Part shown: positions 1 through 9,010 of the stretch, piece by piece
Position numbering within the stretch: the first letter of the stretch is position 1
Layout: each line of letters begins with the position of its first letter
The notes under the pieces: model-generated
The model's database searches: none
What the model saw: the letters and a program-made list of their open reading frames with translations, nothing else
What the model was told of the DNA's origin: nothing
DNA from: Cristatella mucedo
Taxonomy: Eukaryota > Bryozoa > Phylactolaemata > Cristatellidae
Assembly: GCA_009760855.2 (NCBI GenBank)
Contig: WPIO01000161.1
Coordinates: 618,501-630,000, forward strand
Length of the DNA stretch: 11,500 nucleotides
Direction: 5' to 3'
Translations under genes and position numbers: made by a program

Positions 1-833
1 GCAGGTGGTACGATGCTTGGCCTGATGGGGGAGTAAATCTGAGAGATAGGCTGGAGCCAAAGAATGAAGTGACTTAAAAGTGAGCGACAAAACTTTGAAG
101 TCGATCCATTGCTTGACTGGTAGCCAGTGCAGGTCGGCAAGAAGTGGTGTGATGTGGCAACTGCGACGCTCACGACAGACAAGCCTAGCTGCGGAGTTTT
201 GCACCATCTGTAATCGCCTGATTGCACATGCCGGTAGGCCAGCGAGCAGTGAGTTACAGAAGTCAAGACGGGATGTCACAAATGCGTTGACCAACTTAGG
301 CGTGGTATCCTTATCTAAACAAACCCGAATTTTAGCAATGTTATGTAGCTGAAAGTAGGCAGACTTGACTGTGGAGCTGATGTGGTCGTCTTACGAGAGG
401 TCACTTTGGAACAAGACGCCTAGATTTCGAGCTGATTAAATAGGAGATATGCTGGCAGAGCCAATTTTGAGCGTCAGCCTTTCCAATCTCTGAATCGCAC
501 TGGGTTTGCCCATACCTAGTAAGTTAGTTTTATCATCCGTTTAATTTTAGAAAATTTTCTGCCATCTATGTGCGGATGTCATAAATACATGCAGCAAGTG
601 AGTTGAGAGAACTCGTAGAGCTCGAAGGCTGGTAGGGATCAAAGCAAAGGTACAACTGAGTGTCATCCGCATAGAAATGAAAGTCTAGATTGTGCTTGGC
701 AATCACATCAACAAGAGGGAGAGTATAAACCGTGAAAAGAACCGGACCTAGCACGGAGCCCTGAGGTACCCCATATTTCAGAGGTACCTCAGATGATCTT
801 CATCCATTTATACGTGGGGCAGGAGTGTCTTCG
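1..833 (-). mobile_element. L2/CR1-like non-LTR retrotransposon, copy 1 (decayed, runs off left edge)
   Basis: The minus strand carries part of the reverse-transcriptase ORF of an L2/CR1-type LINE, from the catalytic core (about 833-566) toward the C-terminal part (533-1). Positions 1-533 align without net gaps to 6892-7424 at a constant offset of 6891. Identity is about nine bases in ten, counted by eye. The copy is dead: the frame holds a TGA at 800-802, a TAG at 566-568 and a likely extra base near 540. Its 3' UTR and tail lie left of the window. The right-hand (element 5') boundary is uncertain, because recognisable RT coding fades near 830. It lies upstream of the ITFG1-like gene, in the opposite orientation. 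Confidence 0.85.
566..802 (-). pseudogene. Reverse transcriptase catalytic-core fragment of the LINE
   Basis: The minus-strand frame between two in-frame stops (TGA 800-802, TAG 566-568) encodes a stretch typical of LINE reverse transcriptases: a GVPQGSVLGPVLF-type motif, then FHFYADDTQLYL. The YADD box (bases 662-673) is the catalytic pair of aspartates of RT motif C. The TAG stands where a Trp codon (TGG) would fit, and the TGA where an Arg CGA would fit; both fit ordinary point decay, though that is inference. With no intact frame and no visible endonuclease domain, this cannot act on its own. The family assignment (L2/CR1 clade) rests on motif style remembered from such elements. Confidence 0.85.
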
Positions 834-952
834 CCACTCATTTTGCTCAGTTTGTAACCAGGATTAAGCCGAGGAAGCCGAACTGCGATCTTTATCGAGG
901 TACGCTGCCACAAGAAGGCCGAACGGGCAGATCGAGCGGCCGAACCATCCAG

Positions 953-992
953 ACTTTCGAGTCGCTCCGAGCGACAGGAGCGACCCGAAAGT
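953..992. repeat. Inverted repeat, 16-bp arms, 8-bp loop
   Basis: Bases 953-968 are the reverse complement of 977-992 with one mismatch (A960 against C985). The loop is gagcgaca. It stands alone about 120 bp beyond the LINE copy. No coding, terminator or terminal-repeat context explains it. Confidence 0.8.
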
Positions 993-1999
993 GAGAGCCG
1001 GCCACACTTCTCTTTACTTATGCAACGACAACTACTCTCCTACTGCCGACTATTGCACATCTTTTTCAGCGGTCCTGAGCTGCTACTTCTATGCTACTCA
1101 CTACCGCAACTGCTCTCCTGACTCTGCTATGCTTCCCACTTTCTCCTTGTTGCGTGAGACGAAGTCTGTTGGCTACCGAATGCGTACCGAAAGCCGCTTA
1201 GGCTGTGAGTGCGCTATACAAAACTCTCCTGCGTAACACCCACGTGGTCTTTATGACTTTGCGGAGTGACAGACGGAGATACATTTCACTGCAATCAGTA
1301 CGTGGCAATATGGAAAATATGGCAACCAGCACGGCTTTGATTGCTGAAGGAATCCCGACGGCACAATCGACTAACTTGTGCCAGCTCTAATGAATGCTTG
1401 CAGCGGCACGGCAGCGGAAGTACTCGGGCCCAATCTAAACTCGCGGGGCTTTCACACGAGAACAGCCGGTATCGCGCGTGAGGCTCGTACAGTGCAGAGT
1501 GAGAGCTAGTGGCTAGTGGCGAGAGGCGCCGCTCCGGCCTTCTTCGCTAGCCATGCACCGCTGCATCGCTTGAGCCTGCATAGCAACGCTCGCCGCCAGC
1601 ATATCAGCAAAGGACGCACCGCCAGCCCGCACGAGACTCGCTGGTAAACATCGAGTCGCCGCGATAAGCAGCTGGCCCGACCGTCATCCCATCGCTGATG
1701 ACCAGGTCAGCAGCTTCGTCCGTAGACGTACGCGTGCTGCACAACCACCGACGTATTCAGACGACGATCCTGCGGTTCACCGGCTTCTCTTACACGGGAT
1801 GGCTTTTCTCGACGCCTTCTCTTTTCTTCCCACGTTCTACGTTTCTTCCCCACACTCTTCCCATTTCTTCCATGCCGTGGTATCCCCCTCGTCCAAGCAA
1901 CCGCTTAGCCGAACTCGTCCTCTTCTGTCGGCGACCTTCCCTTTCAAGGGCCTACTGGCGTACGCAGCTTCAAGCTCCATATCGACAACCTAGCGCTGC

Positions 2000-2010
2000 G
2001 GGGGGGGGGG
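2000..2010. repeat. Poly-G run (11 bases)
   Basis: An uninterrupted run of G. Matching C runs of 12 (2695-2706), 14 (9507-9520) and 9 (9537-9545) occur elsewhere in the window, so long G/C homopolymers recur here. Such runs are prone to length error in sequencing. Confidence 0.9.
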
Positions 2011-2694
2011 CACCTGCTCCGTGCGCTCATGCTTCCCTCTAAGGCTTTGAACACCCTGCATTCTGACGCTCCGCCATTTCGTCCATTCTGAGCTAGTTCA
2101 ATACTGCTCTCATCTGGCTAGGATCCACGCCAACCAATAAGTTGACTGCCCAAGCAACAACCACTCCGAGCCGATTTATTCCCTTTATTTTGTAAAGGCT
2201 CTTCTTCAGTTTCATTCGTCTAGTGGACACAGGGAGCTCAGCGTCTCGAAAAGTCAACAGTGCTTTCTCAACTCGTGGCGGCGTCTGATGTACTCCTACA
2301 CAGAACGGCTCTCCCGACGCGGCGTTGCGATCTGCCGACTGTAAGCAACTTCGATACACTCAGCACTACGAAACTGTCCGCTGCAGGCGAGGCAGCCACC
2401 TAAGCCGTTTATCTCAAACGACCGCATCGAGCGAAAGCTACCGCTGCTGCTGCTGCGGCTAGCTGTCCGCACTGCGCTATCGTCTCCGACAAGCTGACCA
2501 AGAAAAGGTCCGGAGAAAATCGGTGATAGGTAGCCTAAATCGGGACAAAACTGAACGATGCGCTTGCATAGCACTAGAGCTAGCGCTCAGCCGCCGTCGA
2601 GAGCGTCCACCTGCCAGAGCAGCGGCAGCTGGTTTCAACGGGGATCCAACGGATCGTGGGTCCAGCGGCCCCGGACCTCGGCGATGGCGGAGCG

Positions 2695-2706
2695 CCCCCC
2701 CCCCCC
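2695..2706. repeat. Poly-C run (12 bases)
   Basis: An uninterrupted run of C inside the CpG-rich region. Confidence 0.9.
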
Positions 2707-3139
2707 GACGACGCTTAGGCCGCCTGCTGCCATTCTCTTTCGACGGCCGCCGTAGCTTCTGGACCGCTCGCTGCCGGCTACAAAGGACGGCTAGCGAGCC
2801 AGGCGGCTGCGAGTGGTCTACGCAGCAAGACGCCTCGTACAGGCCCGTACTAGGGAGAGCTGCGCTAAGCCGGCAGCGGAGGTGACGTAATGTAAAGTAC
2901 ATCCGCGAAATGTAACCGCGAAGAGCTGCGAGGCCCGAGCGGCTGCTGCGGCCGCTCAGCTGTCTACGGCGGCGGCGGCGCACTCGGAGCCAAAGCGGCT
3001 TTCGGCGCATCTATACAGCCCTTTTCCGAAACCAAGCGTGCAGACAAAGTTTAAAAAGACCCACCCGGCGAGGCGGCGACAGCAAAGCACTCACTCGACT
3101 CACACGCCGGCCGCTGTCGGCCAGCGGCGGCGGCCTGCA

Positions 3140-3151
3140 CTGCCGCGGCAG
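3140..3151. repeat. 12-bp perfect palindrome
   Basis: CTGCCGCGGCAG is self-complementary. It abuts the 17-bp-arm hairpin that starts at 3150 and is the first of several inverted repeats packed into 3140-3267. Confidence 0.85.
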
Positions 3152-3187
3152 CTCTCGGCTCGGAGCAGGAGCTCCGAGCTGAGAGCT
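3150..3187. repeat. Hairpin, 17-bp arms, 4-bp loop
   Basis: Bases 3150-3166 pair with 3171-3187 around the loop agga, with one G-T wobble at 3157/3180. A small stem (GCTGCC/GGCAGC, 3194-3207) follows. The tight loop and long arms would let either strand fold back. Confidence 0.85.
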
Positions 3188-3209
3188 CTGAGAGCTGCCT
3201 CGGCAGCAG

Positions 3210-3255
3210 CAGGAGGTGCAGGCTAGCTCCGAGGGGAGCTAGCCTGCACCTCCTG
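3210..3255. repeat. Perfect hairpin, 21-bp arms, 4-bp loop
   Basis: Bases 3210-3230 are the exact reverse complement of 3235-3255, with loop gagg. A third, partial copy of the arm (CAGGCTAGCTC) sits at 3257-3267 in the same direction as the left arm. A perfect 21-bp arm with a 4-base loop is far beyond chance and suggests a recent fold-back duplication. An assembly or replication fold-back artefact is the main alternative. Confidence 0.9.
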
Positions 3256-4046
3256 ACAGGCTAGCTCTCTCCCTTTCTCTGCGAAACGCCGTGCCGAGAG
3301 CGTGAAAGGAAGAGCAGCAGCCGCGCGAGACCAGCAGGCGTCGGCACGATTCATTTCGCGGCAGTTGCTGCTCGAGCGCTCCCGACCTCGAATGGATTTC
3401 GGGCGGCCGGCTTGGTCGGAGCCGGGCAGCCAGTATACGATCCCCTGGAAACCCGTCGAGTAAAGGTCGCACACAGCGATGGATCGCACGACGAATTGAC
3501 GATTTTATAAAGTGCAGAGCGAGCACCTGTGCGAGCTGCAGTTCGAAGCATGCCGTTTGCATGTTCCCGAGAAAACGGACGGCAAAGTTCCGCCGCCGAG
3601 AAGGCCAGCGCTCTAAAACCGAACCTCGATCCACTTTCGGCCAAACAAAGTGGATTTCCTGAGAGCACGCGAGCGGAATGCCGCCGAGAGAATTTTGCCG
3701 ACACGCCTTCATTAGGCGCAGCTGCAGCAGCAGCGCCATGCAGCTGCAATCGTTACTCGAGTTTCTCCCTGCCGATTCTCCTTGCCGAAGCAGTTGGTGG
3801 AAGTCGCCGCTGGACGTCGCTCTGCAGCGGAATATCTACCGAGTCGGTCCCGGGCGCTAGTAATCGCCGCCGTCGCATGCCGAACATGCCCTTCCGGCAG
3901 ACGCTGGCTCCGCCAGCAACCTAGCGGACGCCCAGCCGACGGCGACTTAGGTCACCGCCACGCATGGCTCGGCCCGTAACCAGCGGGCGAGCGCCTTCGC
4001 CGAACGCAGCCGTGCCCGGTTGAACCTTCACATTTTTCTTGGAAAA

Positions 4047-4054
4047 CCAATCAG
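4047..4054 (+). promoter_or_regulatory. CCAAT box (NF-Y type), possible
   Basis: CCAATCAG matches the NF-Y site closely and lies in the CpG-rich region, about 1.1 kb upstream of the ITFG1-like start codon. That distance is long for a core-promoter element, so its role is doubtful. Confidence 0.3.
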
Positions 4055-5022
4055 GCGAGCCGCTGCTTGAAACGCCAGCTTTTCCTTCGCCAGGCCCCCT
4101 CGAACCGCGCGAAACCAGCCCCTCCGACCGAACGTTCGACCGCTGCAGGCAGGCAGGCTTTACTAAATCCCCCTCGGCGAGTGGAGGTGAAAGCAGCTCG
4201 GGCTTCTCTGTCGCCAAATAACTGAATCGCCTCAGAATCAGCAACCATTTACTGTTTTACCTTACTCTGATGTGCGCCTGAGCAGAGATAGATCTTGACT
4301 TTGACGGCGGCAGCTAAGCATTGGAAAGCTGTGTGGAGGACGGCCGACGCCGGCCGAACTGCTGGTAGCTGTCGCGTGATTTTTGCTCTTCCAAAAAATC
4401 TCAGGTCTACGCTGTTTTAGTCGCTTCTGCACCCAAAAGCGCGCGCCAGCTTCCGCAGATCCGCATTATTTACTGCAGTTTTACTGCATGCCGTTAGTGA
4501 GCAATAATGCCACGAGTGAGGGCCCTAACATACGGTCGACAAGCTACGACGTTGACATAGGAAAACCGCAAGCTGCGCGTGACGAACGGGCCAGCACAGT
4601 CCCGTCCAACGTCGCTCACTAGGCAGGGCCCCTTGGCCGTACATAATCCCTAAGCGCAACTGCGGTCGCGTCGTTAGTAAGCTAAAAAGTGGAGCGTAGT
4701 AGAGTGCGCACGTACGCGTGACGCAGCGTGTCCAACATGGGAAAAAAGGCAGCTGGCTGCGTGAAAATTCGAGCCTCGACGCGAATCCGACTTCCGTCGA
4801 CTAGGCGAACGTTGACTATGGTGAAACCGAAGCGAGACGACACTGACGACGGACCTGCGCCTGACCCTGCTCCACCTGCTGAATAGGTCTCGGACTGGCT
4901 CGAGTGACTCACCTCGCGAACGTGAATTTCCCCAAACGCGGCGACTTCTCACGCTTCGCGGCGCACTCTTAACCGCTGAAATCTGGGATTAACACAGCGC
5001 CGGTCGAAAGCGACAGCTTGGG

Positions 5023-5031
5023 GCGCGTGCG
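5023..5031 (+). promoter_or_regulatory. NRF1-like motif, possible
   Basis: GCGCGTGCG differs by one base from the NRF1 core GCGCATGCG and lies about 150 bp upstream of the start codon. NRF1 sites are common in CpG-island promoters of housekeeping genes. A single imperfect match in such GC-rich sequence is weak evidence. Confidence 0.25.
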
Positions 5032-5111
5032 AGCCGGCGCCAGTTGCGGCGAGACTCGGCTGAAGCCTCGCTCTCGCCCGCCTCTCCGTAGCAGCGACAG
5101 CGATTCAAGCA

Positions 5112-5246
5112 ATGACCGCTGACGCCGCCGCGGAGTTGGCAGCTGCTGCCTCGCTCGGCGGTGCGTGTATGGGAATGCGATGTTCGTGCAGGCCTTCGTG
5201 TCCGCCGCCCTCGCGTTCGCGGCTCTCTCGCGGCACGCGACGCTAG
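5112..5246 (+). promoter_or_regulatory. Upstream ORF overlapping the ITFG1 start codon
   Basis: ATG at 5112 opens a 44-codon frame that ends at TAG 5244-5246. The same frame holds further ATGs at 5169 and 5175, and all three precede the true start at 5180 in a different frame. Ribosomes starting at any of them would pass the main start codon and stop 65 bases inside it. The ATGs at 5112 and 5175 have a purine at -3; the one at 5169 does not. If the transcript includes them, translation of the main frame would depend on leaky scanning. The transcription start is unknown. Confidence 0.55.
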
Positions 5247-5357
5247 CCGGCTTCTCCGAACTCTCCGCCGATGCAGTGGGAGGGCTGCACCGCGGCTCGT
5301 TGGCCGCTTTCAGCGACATCAACAGCGACAAGCAGGTCGACGTCGTGCTCATTTCCG
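5180..5357 (+). CDS. ITFG1: ITFG1-like exon 1 (coding part)
   Basis: Encodes the signal peptide and first propeller loop (residues 1-59 plus one base of codon 60). The donor is TCCG|GTAAGG, leaving phase 1. Reading on past the donor gives low-complexity sequence rich in the triplets CGA and GCC, which supports ending here. The 5' UTR and transcription start were not determined. Confidence 0.88.
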
Positions 5358-8300
5358 GTAAGGCGCACCCATTCGCCTGGCCTAACGCCTGCAGCGCTCG
5401 TCTGCACGCGCGCAGCGGCGACGACGACGACGCTCGGGGCGCCGCTGCCGCCGCCGCCGCCGGCGCTGATTACTGGTACCGAGGGCGCTTGGCGTGCTGA
5501 CAGAACTAGGCCGCAAGCACCGCAGCTCTCGCGATGTCGTGCCTGTCGCGGCCGAAGTGCGACGAATGGCGGCGATGCACTGAACACTGGGCGCGGCTGG
5601 CGATTTGCAGATGCTGCACGCAATGCCCGCAAGTATGCCGAAAGTAGTGGAGCACAGCAGTGATGAAGAGTGCCCTAGGGCCCGAAGACCAGGCCCCTAT
5701 CCATAGCGTATCAACTGCTACGGCAACAACTGCTGCCCATTACGCGGCTTTGCGCTGCTGCCTATTACTCGGCTTCCGCCTTTTAAGCTGCCTATCCTTG
5801 AATTATAATAGCCGGCTCCAAGCCGTTACAGCTTCGGAGCCGAAATTACAAGACATCTCTGCAGTCATAATCTGGCCCAGTCAGTGCGCCACCGGTTCAC
5901 CACTAGCCGTGCGCGCGTTCGCGGCCGGCGCATCAGTGGCTGTGCGCCGCCTCGGTTCAGTCAGCTGCCTACGTTATGGTCTGCCAGTGCGATCGGGCTG
6001 GTCTCGCGAGTGTTTCCGCCCACCGGTAATCTTCTTCTGGCTCGGTGCAAAGGCTCGCTTGCTGTCACGTGCTGATGCTGGAAACACCACGTTTCGCTCT
6101 CCTCAAGGAAGTCCTGGAAAAGCTGAAGAAAACAAGAAAAAAGGCAAACAGAAGCAAAGCAAGAGTGCAGACAGGAACTTGCGGGAATACGAGGCGTGCA
6201 TATATGTGCTCGCGCAGATGGTGTAGATGTCATGTGTGTAAGCTCACTCATGCGCGCCTGCATTTGCCTGTTTGTATGTTTGTACAGGTTTATATACCTG
6301 TGCTAGTGATTAATGTTACAAGTAATCATTACATCGAAGACGTCGAAGAGACTTAGCAGGGCTTAAAGGCAGTGACTTGTAAGATTAGAAATGCAGCTGT
6401 CTCAATGTCTTAATGTGTCAATGTCTCAGAAGCATGTTTACCTAAGGCAGCTTGGAACTAGCAAATGTTTTTTTATAATAATTATGATAACACACTTGAT
6501 AAAGCGCCCTCAGAGAACTCAGTCTCTTTCTAGGCGCTTTGCATTTGCTGCAAAGGGAAATGCGATTGAATGGTGATAAAATCATGCTTGATAAACAACA
6601 TGAATAACATGGTTAGGGGTGACATGCACAGGGTCAGCATGCAAGTGTGGTTAGTGTCAGCATGCACAGTGTCAGCATGTATAAGTACACGAAGAACGAA
6701 TCACAGGTACCCACTAAATGCTGTCCTAAATAGGTGTGTTTTTAAGTTCTTTTTAAATGTGGTCAAGTCAGAAGATGATGTGACGAAAGTCGAGTGGGAG
6801 TTCCAGGCTTTGGGAGCATACGAACTAAATGCCCGGTCTCCAAAGGATTTGAGGTTTGTGCGAGGTATTGTAAACTGGTGGATTCCGAAAAGCAGGCAGT
6901 ACGCTGCTTGGCCTGGTGGGGGAGTATATCTGAGTGATAGGCTGGAGCCAAAGAATGAAATGACCCAAAAGTGAGCGACAAAACCTTGAAGTCGATCCGT
7001 TGCTTGACCGGTAGCCAGTGGAGGTGGGCGAGAAGTGGTGTGATGTGGCAACTGCGACGCTCACGACAGACAAGCCTAGCTTCGGAGTTACGCACCATCT
7101 GTAATCGCCTGATTGCACCTGCCGGTAGGCCAGCGAGCAGTGAGTTACAGAAGTCAAGACGGGATGTCACAAATGCATTGACCAACTTAGACGTGGTATC
7201 CTTATCAAAACAAGCCCGAATTTTAGCAATGTTATGTGGCTGAAAGTAGGCAGATTTGACTGTTGAGCTGATGTGGTCGTCTAACGAGAGGTCACGTTGG
7301 AACATGACACCTAAATTTCGAGCTGGTTCAGCAGGAGATATGCTGGCAGAGCCAACTTTGAGCATCAGCCTTTCCAATTTCTGAATCACACTGGGTTTGC
7401 CCATAACTAGAAAGTTAGTTTTATAGCCAACGAAGTGCTAGCTGCAATGGCAAGACAACTGATATCAAGTGCGATTTGGCTGGGGCAGTTCATGTCATGC
7501 ATGCACTGTCTGTCCCAACTCCGAGCATCCGGTAAGCATGGGCGTTAGAGGTAGCCTCATCACTGCCGTTACCTGCTATCCTCCCTCCATTCTTTCTCAG
7601 TAGGCCGCCCCTGCAGGATAGTTATGTAGCACTCGATGCAAGTCGTTGAGTTTGTTCGTTTATTTACAACAAACTGGCATAGAGGGCTCTAGCCGTGAGG
7701 GCTGTCTGAGGCCTCCTGACCCGGACAATCATTAAATCCTTGCCAGGAGGTTATGCCGTCGGAGTCTTACTGCCTTCGTGTGCTGCTGCCTTTGTCTGAC
7801 ACCTCAGGGTCTGAGGGTACTTCCCCACACGGGAATCACTGGCCCGATGATGGGCCATGATGTAGCAGGAAACTCTTCCAGACACAGGGTGACAAATGGC
7901 AAGCAGGAGTCTGACGGTGTGGAAAATCAATCTTTGAAACCGGTCTCAGCTTGGCTTCGTGACAAAGCTTTATTGCTGTCGAAACAGTTTTGATGAGTCG
8001 TTAGCTTCTCTCTTCTGTAAGTCTGTAAGCCAGAAAGTAGACCCGTTTGCCATTCGCTGTGCTGCGTTCTGCCTCAATGGTTTGGTCCAGTGATTAAGTT
8101 ACTTACCTTGACCAAAGTCGAGGTGAATGTCGTTAATGACTGAGGTCTTGGGATGAAGCCCTGAGGCATATACGAAGGGCCTGAGTAGAGACTAAGTTCT
8201 AATGGGGCACTATAAAAATGAAATATTGTGTTCAAGCCTCCTTGCCAGGACCTGGTGATGAAACCAGTAAATGGGGTAGAAAATTGGTGGAGAATTAGGA

Positions 8301-8938
8301 AGACTAAACCTGATATAAACATAGACGTGTCTGTGCTGATAATTGTGTGTGTTTATGCCATTGACGTTTGGTTTCAAGCGCTCTGCAGAGAGCTCTAGAG
8401 TATGCTCGCATACATTAGCACCACGTTTGGACCTTGGATACTTGCTATACGCTATTATCCTGAAGCTGATTCGTTAATAGGGTTGAGCCCGCATCTCCGT
8501 ACTCTGCTCAATTTAATGAGAGCGCAGTAATACTTGGCATTCTCGGCGGCCAAACGTCTACCAGCCGGCATGCCCTGTCAGAAGTGCCGGTGGTTTGCGC
8601 ATTGGCTAGTCGGTGCTTTGCGCATTGGCTAGTCGGTGCTTTGACAGTTCTGCGTCACTCTTACCTGCCTCACATTGTCTCTTTTACCTGCCACTCTTCG
8701 TTTCAGGGCGCTCGGTGACGGCGCTGATTGCTAGTGCCGGCAGCACGCTGCTGAGCGAGCGGCTGCTCGTCGCCTTCGGCGCAAACGTCAGCAGAATCGT
8801 CGGCGTGGTGCCGGCCGACTTTGATGGCGACCTCAAGAATGATTTGCTCGTCGTCACTAGAACGGCCGACGATAAGACATCCTGCAGCGTCTACTATCAG
8901 AGTGACGACCTTGCTTTCGGTGCGTAATAGCTGCTCCA

Positions 8939-9010
<72 letters not shown>

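Larger units (their letters stand above)
834..2430. other. No recognisable gene
   Basis: Both strands hold only short open frames (longest 114 codons, 1698-2042) with no motif I recognise. Visible structure is limited to an imperfect hairpin at 953-992, a pyrimidine-rich stretch around 1790-1870 and a run of 11 G at 2000-2010. It is upstream flank of the ITFG1-like gene. Confidence 0.6.
2430..5660. promoter_or_regulatory. CpG-rich promoter-type region around exon 1
   Basis: This stretch is much richer in G+C and CpG than its flanks. For example, 3061-3120 holds nine CpGs in 60 bp, while 6421-6480 in intron 1 holds none. It ends shortly after exon 1 of the ITFG1-like gene. That fits an unmethylated promoter island, though at about 3 kb it would be long. 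Edges are approximate, judged by eye. The many Arg-, Ala- and Pro-rich open frames on both strands here (up to 177 codons, 2477-3010 minus) look like by-products of GC-rich sequence with few stops. I recognise no protein among them. Confidence 0.55.
6475..7424 (-). mobile_element. L2/CR1-like LINE copy 2, 5'-truncated with intact 3' end
   Basis: Lies in intron 1, antisense to the host gene. Read on the minus strand: RT C-terminal coding from 7424 to a stop at 6701-6703, then a 3' UTR of about 225 bp, a terminal hairpin (6501-6540) and an AT-rich ATTATTAT-type tail near 6475-6490. Homology with copy 1 stops sharply at 7424, where copy 1 continues into the RT core. That is the 5' truncation usual for LINE insertions made by target-primed reverse transcription. 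I found no convincing target-site duplication. The left edge is approximate. Confidence 0.85.

Noticed and set aside
80-352. 90-codon plus-strand frame, also present at 6971-7243 with about 10 residue differences
   Set aside because: It looks conserved only because both are antisense to copies of the same LINE. Both start at GTG rather than ATG.
2477-3010. 177-codon minus-strand frame, very Arg-rich
   Set aside because: Composition follows the GC-rich DNA, overlapping frames on the other strand are equally open, and no motif is seen.
3239-3739. 166- and 132-codon overlapping minus-strand frames
   Set aside because: They overlap each other in different frames and start in or next to the hairpin cluster. 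No domain is recognised; treated as GC-rich noise.
5169-5177. ATGs at 5169 and 5175 as the ITFG1 start
   Set aside because: They are in a different frame from the FSDINSDKQVD coding. The first in-frame ATG after the TGA at 5120-5122 is at 5180.
5660-6226. 188-codon plus-strand frame in intron 1
   Set aside because: No recognisable domain and biased composition. It lies wholly in a host intron between confident exons, and its length is unsurprising in GC-rich sequence.
6465-7445. Target-site duplication around LINE copy 2
   Set aside because: The flanks share only weak similarity (CTAGC-A-AATG type words), not enough to call.
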